Positions 1 through 6,020 are shown, numbered from the stretch's first letter. The stretch is 6,302 nucleotides of DNA from Gammaproteobacteria bacterium (GCA_028819775.1 JAPPKV010000190.1:9583-15884); one strand, 5' to 3'. Numbers and translations are program-made. The notes: generated by a model from the letters alone, not told the origin.

Positions 1-66
1 CGCTCCCCCGCTGAGGGCTCCTTCATGCGAGGAGCCCGCCCCTCGCGCTCCCTCGCTGAGGGCGCC
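1..66. repeat. 45-bp-period direct repeat with hairpins at left edge
   Basis: Bases 1-21 recur at 46-66 with 19 of 21 identical, a period of 45 bp. Only about one and a half units are visible and the array may continue to the left. The unit contains inverted repeats: GGGCTCC (15-21) with GGAGCCC (31-37), and GCGAGG (27-32) with CCTCGC (41-46). On the minus strand the period is exactly 15 codons, so it stays in frame with the glycosyltransferase and would encode a repetitive charged tail. It looks more like an intergenic-type repeat that has entered the 3' end of the gene than like a folded domain. Confidence 0.6.
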
Positions 67-1118
67 CCGGACGACGCAACTCCTTGCGGTTGGTCGTGTT
101 CGAGACGCGACGACGCCGCGATCGAGGTTCCAGGTTCGTGTTTCCAAATCCGGTCGATATCGAGTAGCAACTCGTGGAATCGCCGCCGTTCCTCGTGAAG
201 AGAATGTGATTCCACCGTGGCCGCGGCGTTGACGTGCAGGCGATGACGGGCCGCAAGCGGCAGGGCGACGGCCTTCATCGTCGCGCTGGCGAGTTTCGCG
301 GGGTCGTCCTCGGCTACCAGGCAGTTGTCGCCATTCCGGCAGAACCCTCTGTTTCCCACGCAGTCAAGCGTGACCACCGTGCAACCCTTGGCCATCGCTT
401 CGAGGGCGGGAAGGTAGAAACCCTCCTCCGATCGAGGCAGGCAAACGGCCACCTGCGTGCGTTCGAGCAGGCTTAGGAACGCGTCCCGGTTGATGAAACC
501 ATCCAGCGTGACGTGCGCTATCCCCGCGTCGTCCAGGAGGCCGGACAGTGGGGCGGCCAGGTCTTGTCGTTTGTAGCCGACGATGACGACCGTTTCGGAC
601 CGTTCGTCGAAGCCCACGGCCCCGCGGCAATCGACCGGCGACGCACTGCATTCGGTGCCGTTGGGAATGGTGAACACCGCGCCGTTGACGCGGCCGGTGG
701 CACGGATCGCTTGCGCGACCTCGTCGCTGACGCAAATGCGTACGGCGCGCTGGGCCAGATAGCCGTGCAGTTCGGTACCCGCATGCCCGTGCCTGACGTG
801 CTGGATCAGGTTGATACGTGGATTCGCGATGCCGCCCAGACCGGCCCGAGTGACGTAGCGCCAATCGGTCCCGGCCAGGAAGAGGATGTCCCGACCGCCG
901 GGCCGCCATCGGTCGACGCGCTCGTCGGGCGTCGTCGGCCAAAGGGTTGCCTGCTCGCGTTTGAGCCGGCCGGTTTCCGTCTTCCCGGCAAACAAAATCC
1001 GCCGGGTGTGTCCCGGTAGGCGCGCGATGTGCCCGTAGTAGTGGGCGTGCTTGACATGCCCCCCGGTCAGTCTTTCGTATTGGCGGTGGAACCAAACGGT
1101 CCGGGTCGGTGAAGTCAT
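1..1118 (-). CDS. GT4-type glycosyltransferase, 3' end beyond window
   Basis: The frame is open from ATG at 1118 to the left edge, giving at least 372 codons with no stop, so the gene is partial at its C-terminus. The product looks like a retaining GT-B glycosyltransferase, family GT4 or close, which moves a sugar from a nucleotide-sugar donor to a glycan or lipid acceptor at the inner face of the membrane. Visible signs are a glycine loop near the N-terminus (TGGH, residues 18-21), an IPNGTE stretch near residue 157, and the GT4 EX7E signature with E232 and E240 in EEGFYLPALEAMAKG, followed by a GNRGFCRNGDNCLV donor-site segment. The core appears to end around residue 325; the rest is low-complexity and falls in a DNA repeat. 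The ATG overlaps the sulfotransferase stop (ATGA) and has only a weak Shine-Dalgarno, which suggests translational coupling. Donor and acceptor cannot be read from sequence. The family call is fairly sure; the subfamily is not. Confidence 0.85.
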   Translation of the reverse strand, partial: MTSPTRTVWFHRQYERLTGGHVKHAHYYGHIARLPGHTRRILFAGKTETGRLKREQATLWPTTPDERVDRWRPGGRDILFLAGTDWRYVTRAGLGGIANPRINLIQHVRHGHAGTELHGYLAQRAVRICVSDEVAQAIRATGRVNGAVFTIPNGTECSASPVDCRGAVGFDERSETVVIVGYKRQDLAAPLSGLLDDAGIAHVTLDGFINRDAFLSLLERTQVAVCLPRSEEGFYLPALEAMAKGCTVVTLDCVGNRGFCRNGDNCLVAEDDPAKLASATMKAVALPLAARHRLHVNAAATVESHSLHEERRRFHELLLDIDRIWKHEPGTSIAASSRLEHDQPQGVASSGAPSAREREGRAPRMKEPSAGE

Positions 1119-1996
1119 GCCGGTGCCAAGCGTTGGGCCACGGCTTCGCAATCGGCGCGACTGTAGAAACTAGTCCATGCACCCCCGCGATCCACGAGTG
1201 CCGCGAGCAGTCGGTCGATGTCCGCATCCCGGTAGACCGCGTGGTCGTTGCGGCTGGACAAGGTCACCGCCTTGGCTTGCGCGTGCCCGAGCATCCCAAA
1301 CAACGCCTTGCCACCGCTCGCGACGAGATCCTCGTAGCGGACGATCCGTTCGGCCGCCAGCCCATCGCCGTAGTGGGCGAAGAACCAGTTGATGATGGTC
1401 AACTGCCTCGCGAGGTTATCGGGATCCTGATTCAGAGCCCTGTGCAGACCCGGATCGAACTGTTCCCCCGCCGGTATCCGCCCGCGGTTTACCGGCATGT
1501 CAACTGTTTGCCAAGACGCCAATACGGACAGTGGATTTCGCACCAGGCCAATGCAGCGAAAGCCCGGTGTAAGTTGCGGCAACAGCGCAGCGAATAGCGC
1601 GTTGTGCTTGATGAGGAGAGAGAACCCTTCGGACAACGGTTTGTCTATGTCGACTTCCGCTTGGGCAACCTGCCGTCTTCGCAGACCGTCGACAGCATCC
1701 GCACCAACCACGTTGTCGGCAAGACGTCCATGCACCTGAACGGTGCTCGCACGTCGTCGGGTCGCGATGCGTTCGCGGGTTCGCCGCGCGAAACGCTCGA
1801 TCGTCGCCAGTGCTTCGGACGGTGTTGCCAGACCCGCGAACTCGGCCCGCGCCATCGGTTCGGACAAGGCCACGAAGTTCGGCAGGTCGCCAGCCAACCG
1901 ACACGCCAGCGAACTTCCCGAGCGTGGAATGCCTGTCAGCAGCCACGTCTCGTTCGGACGCAAACCCGCAGGACCAGCGTTGGCGAAAGCGGTCAT
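1115..1996 (-). CDS. PAPS-dependent sulfotransferase family protein
   Basis: A 293-residue protein that should transfer a sulfuryl group from PAPS to a hydroxyl of a glycan or small acceptor. The 5'-phosphosulfate loop is visible at residues 21-29 (TGIPRSGSS). The 3'-phosphate-binding segment is at about 146-163 (FRCIGLVRNPLSVLASWQT; R153 and S161 are the expected contacts), and the YEDL element typical of the Sulfotransfer_3-like group is at 221-224. The length is normal for the family and no transmembrane segment is seen, so it is probably cytoplasmic. ATG at 1996 is the only reasonable start, because the PAPS loop follows within 20 residues. No Shine-Dalgarno is visible; a TAGAAT hexamer lies 6 nt upstream. 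The stop overlaps the next gene's start, so it forms an operon with the glycosyltransferase, which points to glycan or glycolipid sulfation. The exact acceptor is unknown. Confidence 0.88.
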   Translation of the reverse strand: MTAFANAGPAGLRPNETWLLTGIPRSGSSLACRLAGDLPNFVALSEPMARAEFAGLATPSEALATIERFARRTRERIATRRRASTVQVHGRLADNVVGADAVDGLRRRQVAQAEVDIDKPLSEGFSLLIKHNALFAALLPQLTPGFRCIGLVRNPLSVLASWQTVDMPVNRGRIPAGEQFDPGLHRALNQDPDNLARQLTIINWFFAHYGDGLAAERIVRYEDLVASGGKALFGMLGHAQAKAVTLSSRNDHAVYRDADIDRLLAALVDRGGAWTSFYSRADCEAVAQRLAPA

Positions 1997-2002
1997 GGGT
2001 AG

Positions 2003-2008
2003 ATTCTA
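2003..2008 (-). promoter_or_regulatory. Candidate -10 box for sulfotransferase operon
   Basis: On the minus strand TAGAAT is followed by six bases (CTACCC) and then the ATG. Transcription would start at or next to the start codon, giving a leaderless mRNA, which fits the lack of a Shine-Dalgarno. No convincing -35 hexamer is seen 16-18 bp upstream, so this remains a weak call. Confidence 0.3.
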
Positions 2009-2144
2009 GCGCCCCGGCAAACGAGGATGGCCCCAGTGGTGCTGGTCGTGGTACTCGCGCCGTCGCGGTCCGATCAAGACGTCACTCAAGCTCGAGAAGA
2101 ACGCGACAAACACGCAGCCGCTTGACGCCTGATCCCAATTGGCG

Positions 2145-2204
2145 GTGTGTCCGGGTCAAAGTGATATCGCCGCGATCTCAGCCGAAGCTGCGTGTGTCCG
2201 GGTC
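2145..2204 (+). repeat. Two copies of 13-bp motif GTGTGTCCGGGTC
   Basis: Exact copies lie at 2145-2157 and 2192-2204, 47 bp apart, both on the plus strand upstream of the MATE gene. The second is preceded by GATCTC...AGCCGAAG, resembling the 3' part of the longer dispersed repeat at 6095-6190, so it may be a decayed copy. Related copies occur at 5180-5192 and 6180-6192. Confidence 0.6.
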
Positions 2205-2219
2205 GTGGATGGCGGCGTG

Positions 2220-2225
2220 TACAAT
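2220..2225 (+). promoter_or_regulatory. Candidate -10 box for MATE gene
   Basis: TACAAT lies 30 bp before the ATG at 2256, which would leave a short leader of about two dozen bases. No good -35 is visible; the matching position (about 2197-2202) falls inside the second copy of the 13-bp motif. No clear Shine-Dalgarno precedes the start. Confidence 0.35.
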
Positions 2226-2255
2226 TCGCCGCCCTTGCCCTAGCCGTCTCGATCG

Positions 2256-3674
2256 ATGACTCCCCGATCTGCGCTGACGGAGTTCCGTCAGCTCGGTGTC
2301 CTTGCGATGCCGATCATCGTCGCCCAGCTCTCGCAGATGGGCATGGGCGTTGCGGACGCGGTGATGGCCGGCCGGGTGAGTGCCACGGACCTCGCCGGGG
2401 TGACGCTCGGCGGCAACTTCTTCTGGCCGACGATGCTTTTGATGTCCGGCATCGTCATGGCCGTGACGCCGTCGGTGTCGCAGTTGAACGGCGCCGGCCG
2501 CATCGGCGATGCCGGGGCGGTCGTTCGGCAGGCGCTGTGGATCGCCCTCGTCGGCGGTTTGATGTTGACGCTGTTGTTGCGCAACGCCGAGCCCGCCTAC
2601 CGGTTCTTCGGCGTCGACGAACAGGCGATTCCCGTGGCCGTCGGCTACCTGTCCGCGGCGAGCCTCGCCTTGGTGCCCCTGCTCAGCTACACCGCGTTGC
2701 GCTGTCTGGCCGAGGGAATGTCGTGGACGACGCCGGCGATGTGCATCAGCCTCAGCGCCCTGCCGTTGAAGATCCTGCTCAACTGGCTGTTCATGTACGG
2801 TTCGCCCGCGCTCGGCATCCCCGCGATGGGCGGCGTTGGCTGCGGCTGGTCGACCGCCGTGGTGATGAGCTGTACGTTCCTGGCGATGCTCGTCGTGGTG
2901 TCGAGGTCCAGGATGCGGGCTTCGAACCTGTTCACCGCGTTCTCGTGGCCGAGACTAGGTGCCATCCGGGATCTACTGGTCGTCGGGGTACCCATTGGTC
3001 TTGCCCTCCTGGTCGAGGTGGGATTCTTCTCCGTCGCCGGCCTTCTGATCGGTCGGCTGGGCGTCGAAGCCGTGGCCTCCCACCAGATTGCCTTCAACGT
3101 CGCCGGCATCGCGTTCATGGTTCCCTTGGCGCTGGGCATGGCGGCGACGATTCGCGTCGGCTTCAACGTTGGTGCCGGCGACCGGGCGGCGGCGCGGCTG
3201 TCCGCCTGGGTCGCAGTTTCAACGACCCTCGTCTGGGGGATATGCATTGCGACGGTCATGCTGACCGCCCGCTTCCCGATCGTTGGTCTCTACACCAACA
3301 ACGCCGAGGTGATCAATCTGGCTGCGGCACTACTCGCTATCGGCGCGTTGTTTCAGGTCTTCGACTCCGCCCAGGCGACCACGATGGGCGCACTGCGCGG
3401 CTACAAGGAAACCGTGGCACCCATGTGGATCGCCGTGGTCGCGTATTGGCTCGTGGGTCTACCCGTCGGCGCGGCGCTGTGCTTCGGCGTCGCGAGCTTT
3501 CCACCTCTACACGGGTTGTTGTCGAGTGCCTTCGGCGCGCCCATCGGCGTCTACGGCCTGTGGTGGGGTCTCGTGGTCGGACTGGCCGTCGCCGCCGTTG
3601 CTTTGGTGGCTTGGCTGGTTCGGGTCTCGAGGAGCCGCCCGACCATTCTCGTTCCGCGGAATCCGTCAATGTGA
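2256..3674 (+). CDS. MATE family multidrug efflux transporter (NorM/MdtK type)
   Basis: A 472-residue inner-membrane exporter expected to use Na+ or H+ influx to expel cationic drugs or metabolites. The hydrophobic pattern fits the 12-helix MATE fold in two six-helix halves, and the length is typical. Family signatures seen include MPIIVAQLSQMGMGVADAVMAG (helix 1), TPSVSQLNGAGR after helix 2, PIGLALLVEVGFF with SHQIAFN (helices 7-8), and a helix-10 FDSAQ...ALRGYKET block. D34, E254 and D370 line up with the acidic residues (D36, E255, D371) tied to ion binding in Vibrio cholerae NorM, so it looks functional. An in-frame stop at 2241-2243 and family homology from about residue 11 fix the start at 2256, although no Shine-Dalgarno is clear. 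It is transcribed alone. Orthology to norM or mdtK is likely but unproven, so no symbol is given. Confidence 0.95.
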   Translation: MTPRSALTEFRQLGVLAMPIIVAQLSQMGMGVADAVMAGRVSATDLAGVTLGGNFFWPTMLLMSGIVMAVTPSVSQLNGAGRIGDAGAVVRQALWIALVGGLMLTLLLRNAEPAYRFFGVDEQAIPVAVGYLSAASLALVPLLSYTALRCLAEGMSWTTPAMCISLSALPLKILLNWLFMYGSPALGIPAMGGVGCGWSTAVVMSCTFLAMLVVVSRSRMRASNLFTAFSWPRLGAIRDLLVVGVPIGLALLVEVGFFSVAGLLIGRLGVEAVASHQIAFNVAGIAFMVPLALGMAATIRVGFNVGAGDRAAARLSAWVAVSTTLVWGICIATVMLTARFPIVGLYTNNAEVINLAAALLAIGALFQVFDSAQATTMGALRGYKETVAPMWIAVVAYWLVGLPVGAALCFGVASFPPLHGLLSSAFGAPIGVYGLWWGLVVGLAVAAVALVAWLVRVSRSRPTILVPRNPSM

Positions 3675-3691
3675 CGGGTTGATCGCAAGCA

Positions 3692-3733
3692 ATCTCACAA
3701 CGGGGCTGCCGACCTTTCAATCGAGCGTGAGAT
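3692..3733. other. Weak inverted repeat in convergent gap
   Basis: ATCTCAC (3692-3698) pairs perfectly with GTGAGAT (3727-3733) across a 28-nt loop, just after the MATE stop. There is no T-run on either side. A factor-independent terminator between the convergent genes is therefore possible but poorly supported. The rest of the 3675-3794 gap shows nothing else clear. Confidence 0.2.
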
Positions 3734-3794
3734 CGGAAAGGCGATGGACGTTGCACGTCGGCTGGCCTAGTGACTTGCGGCTCCCCAGGCCTCG

Positions 3795-4070
3795 CTACGT
3801 CTCACCGACGGGTGACAAGGGAAAACGGGCGCGCACCTCGCCGCGAAACTCGGCGATCTGCTCCGACAGCCTCTGATGGTCGGTGGCTAGGCCATCGACC
3901 CTGGCTTCCACGGAAACGAACCGCCCTTCAAGACCGTCGAACCGCCTTTCGAGGGTGCCCAGCCTCTCGTGGACCTTGTCGAACTTGGCGTCGACCCTGT
4001 CGAACTTCGCGTCGACCTTGTCGAACCGGACGTTCACGTCGGCGGCGAACCGGTCGAACCGACCGTTCAC
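3795..4070 (-). CDS. Small soluble coiled-coil protein, heptad repeats
   Basis: A 91-residue protein of unknown function read from a GTG start. Hydrophobic residues fall at 16, 23, 30, 37, 44, 51 and 58, an unbroken 7-residue rhythm of the form FDxVxxR/K, so a long coiled coil is expected. It has no membrane segment. Residues 49-82 (GRFVSVEARVDGL...EFRGEVRAR) match residues 87-120 of the upstream neighbour at about 20 of 34 positions, so the two are paralogues. The gene begins 38 bp after the neighbour's stop, probably in one operon. The start is uncertain: the open frame continues upstream as LDINEV, which resembles EEMNGRF of the paralogue, and CTG at 4085 is an alternative. An AGGAGG lies 28 nt from the GTG. 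Coding is supported by the repeat pattern and the paralogy. Confidence 0.7.
   Translation of the reverse strand: MNGRFDRFAADVNVRFDKVDAKFDRVDAKFDKVHERLGTLERRFDGLEGRFVSVEARVDGLATDHQRLSEQIAEFRGEVRARFPLSPVGET
3963..4025 (-). repeat. Three 21-bp tandem units (heptad-coding)
   Basis: Inside the smaller coiled-coil gene, three near-identical 21-bp units encode FDKVDAK, FDRVDAK and FDKVHER. The DNA repeat matches the protein heptad and points to growth by in-frame unit duplication. Confidence 0.75.
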
Positions 4071-4098
4071 CTCGTTGATATCCAGCGTCGGCCGGCAG

Positions 4099-4104
4099 CC
4101 TCCT
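4099..4104 (-). promoter_or_regulatory. AGGAGG Shine-Dalgarno-like site in intergenic gap
   Basis: A perfect AGGAGG on the minus strand lies four bases after the upstream gene's TAG. No ATG, GTG or TTG follows at the usual 5-10 nt. The nearest candidate starts in the coiled-coil frame are CTG at 4085 (13 nt) and GTG at 4070 (28 nt). It may be a relic of a start lost by mutation or a chance match. Confidence 0.3.
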
Positions 4105-4108
4105 GGCG

Positions 4109-4507
4109 CTACGTGTCGCCGGCGGCCTGCGGAACGAGCACCGACAGACGACCGCGCATCTCGCCACGGAACTCGGACAGTTCGCGCGAAATGCTGTGGT
4201 GGTCGTCCGCCAGGCCGTCCACCTTCTTCTCCAAGGAAGCGAACCGGCCGTTCATCTCCTCGAATCGGTGGTCGATCTGCGCGAACCGGTCGTCGAATCG
4301 CTTCTCCATTTGCGCGGACCGGTCGTCGAACCGCTTGTCCATTTGCGCGGACCGGTCGTCGAACCGGCTCTCGACCTGTCCGAACCGGTCATTGAATCTG
4401 GCTTCCATGCCCGAAAGCACCCTGACGAACACACGCCAGAGAAAGAGACCTACGACCAGCACCGAGGCAACGTACGGGGCGCTCGGGACGAATTCCTGGA
4501 ACTCCAT
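4109..4507 (-). CDS. Membrane-anchored coiled-coil protein, 11-residue repeats
   Basis: A 132-residue protein of unknown function. A single hydrophobic helix (about residues 11-31, APYVASVLVVGLFLWRVFVRVL) should anchor it in the inner membrane, followed by a charged helical region. Residues 36-79 are four 11-residue repeats with RF at 37, 48, 59, 70 and again at 81 (typical unit KRFDDRSAQME), as in right-handed or hendecad coiled coils. The C-terminal module (about 87-120) is shared with the downstream paralogue. ATG at 4507 is chosen over an in-frame upstream start at 4570: it has GGAG eight bases upstream, and the extra 21 residues lack character. It is first in a likely two-gene operon. 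Structural scaffold or membrane-tethered partner roles are guesses. Confidence 0.75.
   Translation of the reverse strand: MEFQEFVPSAPYVASVLVVGLFLWRVFVRVLSGMEARFNDRFGQVESRFDDRSAQMDKRFDDRSAQMEKRFDDRFAQIDHRFEEMNGRFASLEKKVDGLADDHHSISRELSEFRGEMRGRLSVLVPQAAGDT
4271..4402 (-). repeat. Four 33-bp tandem units (hendecad-coding)
   Basis: Four in-frame 33-bp units code the 11-residue repeats. The two central units differ at only about three bases, while the outer ones are more diverged, which suggests recent duplication in the middle of the array. Copy number could vary between strains. Confidence 0.8.
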
Positions 4508-4639
4508 GACTGCTACTCCACGTCGACAAGATTGGATGCCCGGCTCGCCGGACTCGCCTGCGACAGCCAACCTCGACGCCTAACGCGGTTCGAAGTGCCC
4601 TTACCCTACACCGGTCGTCGGCGCGGCACCAGACTGACT

Positions 4640-4675
4640 GGCGGGACGGGAGGCGGGACGGGACAAGCCCGTCCC
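4640..4675. repeat. 12-bp tandem repeat running into GC hairpin
   Basis: GGCGGGACGGGA occurs twice back to back (4640-4651 and 4652-4663). The second copy forms a perfect 8-bp stem, GGGACGGG (4655-4662) with CCCGTCCC (4668-4675), around the loop ACAAG. No T-run follows, so it resembles an interspersed palindromic element more than a terminator. Confidence 0.6.
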
Positions 4676-4776
4676 CTACGGGGCATCGGTCTCGCGGCTC
4701 CCGGTCGACTTGCCACTGCCGGCAAGGGTCCACCGTGCGGCCGGTCGCCGCCAGCGGAAAACGGCCATCGTGCGTG

Positions 4777-4876
4777 TGCGAATTGGCTGAAATCGACGTG
4801 AGATCCGACCCGCGAAAAGCGTTCCTATTGCGCGGGATCTCCTACACCGCGCCAGACCGAAGTCGTGTGGTGCCCA
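4777..4876 (+). repeat. Dispersed ~100-bp repeat, copy 1
   Basis: Copy 1 aligns with 6095-6190 in the same orientation. Shared blocks in order are TGCGAATTnGCTG, an ATCG, GATCCGA, then AAAnGCGTnCC, GATCTCCTAC and AGTCG. Over the 75 bases from GATCCGA I count roughly 70% identity without gaps; copy 1 has about five extra bases before that block. It is non-coding on either strand as far as I can see. Function is unknown. Confidence 0.55.
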
Positions 4877-5027
4877 CTGGCAGATCTCGGCCGGCTAGGC
4901 GATGTCGGATCCGAACCGGGAAGCGCATGGATGGGGAAATGCCGACACCGACTCCGACCCATGCGGGGCGGTACTGCCTGTCGGTGTCTGCACCAAATTG
5001 TGATTACATCGCTCGGCGTGGTCTTGA

Positions 5028-5045
5028 CGGGCGGTTCGCCGCCCG
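5028..5045. other. 7-bp hairpin with TTCG loop
   Basis: CGGGCGG and CCGCCCG pair perfectly around TTCG. No T-run follows on either strand, so a classic terminator is unlikely. It could be part of a structured RNA or a protein-binding palindrome. Confidence 0.35.
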
Positions 5046-5166
5046 CTCACACCGCCGGAACGACCCGATGCGGAACTGCGACCACGTAAGTATTCCCACC
5101 TATAGGTCGGGCTTGCAACCGCCATCCGCTAGGGTTCGTTCAAACTACCGGATTCTTCGTCGGAAC

Positions 5167-5196
5167 CCCCGACGCTTGCGTGTGTCTGGGTCGGGG
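5167..5196 (-). terminator. Possible hairpin downstream of barrel gene
   Basis: CCCCGAC (5167-5173) pairs with GTCGGGG (5190-5196) across a 16-nt loop, 18 bp after the barrel gene's stop. The loop holds a variant of the 13-bp motif (GTGTGTCTGGGTC begins at 5180). An overlapping competitor stem, CGTCGG (5158-5163) with CCGACG (5169-5174), also exists. No U-tract follows, so termination here is only a possibility. Confidence 0.25.
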
Positions 5197-5213
5197 TCTG
5201 CCACCGACGGCGT

Positions 5214-5954
5214 TCAGAAGCGCCACACAGCGCGGGCCGATACGCCTTGCGAGTTCTCGCCCCTGACGCCGGCGAGCTGGACGCCCCAGCCGCCGCCGAG
5301 GCGGAACTCGACCCCTGCGTGCGCGGCAGTGTCCTCGCCGCCTACCTGCGAGATTCCGCCGAAAAGTTCCACGCGGTCGGCGGCGGCGAACCGCAGACCC
5401 GCCGACGCCACGAGGTCAGTGCTCGCCTCGTCCGCCCGGTCGGGGCTGTCGATCAACTGGATCTGCCCGACGCCGGATGGATCCGCGCCGGGCGGCACGG
5501 TCAGCTCGAAGCCGCTCGACTCGAGCTCGCTGTCGGCGTACGCGAATCCAACGCGGGCGTGTCCGCTCAACCGGTTCGTTAGGTCGTGGTGCACGCCGGC
5601 ACCTGCCGCGACGGTCACCGTGCGCACGGACACTTCGAGCGGCGAGATATCGAGCAGTGAGATGTCGAAACCCGGCGGCAGCAACGCCAGGCCACTGGAT
5701 TCAGACTGGACGATCTCGGCGACCGAGATGGTCTCTTCGAAAGTCGTGCGGTCGATCGAACCCCACACGTGGAACCGGTCGCCGACCTCGTAGGTGGCGC
5801 TCCACGTGAGGGAGTTTGCGTCTTCGCCGGCGTCGTCGAGATCGGTCCGCGTGTAGCTGGCCGAGACGTCGTCGTAGGTGATGTCCGCGTAACCGCCTTG
5901 GGCGGCCGCGGTTGTCGCAAGCGCCAAGGCGAAAAGGATGCCGGAAGCTCTCAT
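5214..5954 (-). CDS. Small outer-membrane beta-barrel protein
   Basis: A 246-residue exported protein. Residues 1-18 form a signal peptide with an AAA cleavage site before QGG. The mature part alternates polar and hydrophobic residues with aromatics at strand ends (for example ADITYDDVSASYTRT, LTWSATYEVGD, FHVWGSIDRT, LSGHARVGFAYAD, GVQLAGVRGE) and ends in VWRF. The terminal Phe is the usual recognition signal for the BAM machinery, and an eight-stranded OmpA/OmpX-like barrel is the best guess. Two long loops (about residues 78-108 and 146-176) are rich in Pro, Asp and Ser and may face outward. ATG at 5954 is chosen over a longer frame from 6065 because it starts the signal peptide and has AGGAG seven bases upstream. 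No enzyme motif was seen. It could be a porin-like or purely structural protein; substrate is unknown. Confidence 0.8.
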   Translation of the reverse strand: MRASGILFALALATTAAAQGGYADITYDDVSASYTRTDLDDAGEDANSLTWSATYEVGDRFHVWGSIDRTTFEETISVAEIVQSESSGLALLPPGFDISLLDISPLEVSVRTVTVAAGAGVHHDLTNRLSGHARVGFAYADSELESSGFELTVPPGADPSGVGQIQLIDSPDRADEASTDLVASAGLRFAAADRVELFGGISQVGGEDTAAHAGVEFRLGGGWGVQLAGVRGENSQGVSARAVWRF

Positions 5955-6003
5955 GGTGAGTCTCCTGTCAGGTTTAGATGGGCGGCGACCGTAGTCGCGG
6001 GAC

Positions 6004-6020
6004 GCTGAACGGAAGCTGAA
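6004..6020 (-). promoter_or_regulatory. Direct-repeat operator candidate for barrel gene
   Basis: On the minus strand TTCAGC occurs twice, 11 bp start to start (TTCAGC, five bases, TTCAGC), about 50-66 bp before the barrel gene's ATG. One-helical-turn hexamer direct repeats are typical of OmpR/PhoB-family response-regulator sites, which often control outer-membrane proteins. A possible -10 (TACGGT, 5988-5993) lies downstream, but this is weak. Confidence 0.35.

Larger units (their letters stand above)
1997..2255. other. Divergent intergenic region
   Basis: This 259-bp gap separates the minus-strand sulfotransferase operon from the plus-strand MATE gene and must hold both promoters. It contains two plus-strand copies of GTGTGTCCGGGTC and candidate -10 hexamers next to each gene. 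No believable small ORF was found: open frames crossing it are arginine/serine-rich extensions of shadow frames. Confidence 0.7.
4508..5213. other. Long non-coding, repeat-rich region
   Basis: About 700 bp between the coiled-coil operon and the barrel gene, both on the minus strand, hold no gene I can defend. A 352-codon plus-strand frame crosses it, but it runs antisense through the barrel gene and has shadow-type composition. Visible content is a GC-rich tandem/hairpin element (4640-4675), one copy of the dispersed ~100-bp repeat (4777-4876), a further copy of its head (TCGGATCCGA at about 4905), a TTCG-loop hairpin (5028-5045), the 10-bp palindrome ACCTATAGGT (5098-5107), and a 13-bp motif copy within a hairpin (5167-5196). 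The promoter of the coiled-coil operon should lie near 4510-4640; none is convincing. Confidence 0.65.

Noticed and set aside
364..1227. 287-codon minus-strand open frame
   Set aside because: Arginine/proline-rich shadow. The overlapping minus-strand frame from 1118 carries the glycosyltransferase EX7E signature.
2192..3682. 496-codon plus-strand open frame overlapping the MATE gene
   Set aside because: Arginine-rich shadow in another frame. The MATE frame has clear family motifs over its full length.
3963..4402. Tandem repeats at the coiled-coil genes as a CRISPR or non-coding satellite
   Set aside because: Periods of 21 and 33 bp are whole codons, and the units encode regular heptads and hendecads with no spacers.
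4508..4570. N-terminal extension of the anchored coiled-coil protein
   Set aside because: ATG at 4507 has a well-spaced GGAG, and the extra residues show no conserved character.
4735..5793. 352-codon plus-strand open frame
   Set aside because: It runs antisense through the barrel gene, is Ser/Arg/Pro-rich with no domain, and crosses the repeat region. The minus-strand gene has a signal peptide, Shine-Dalgarno and terminal Phe.
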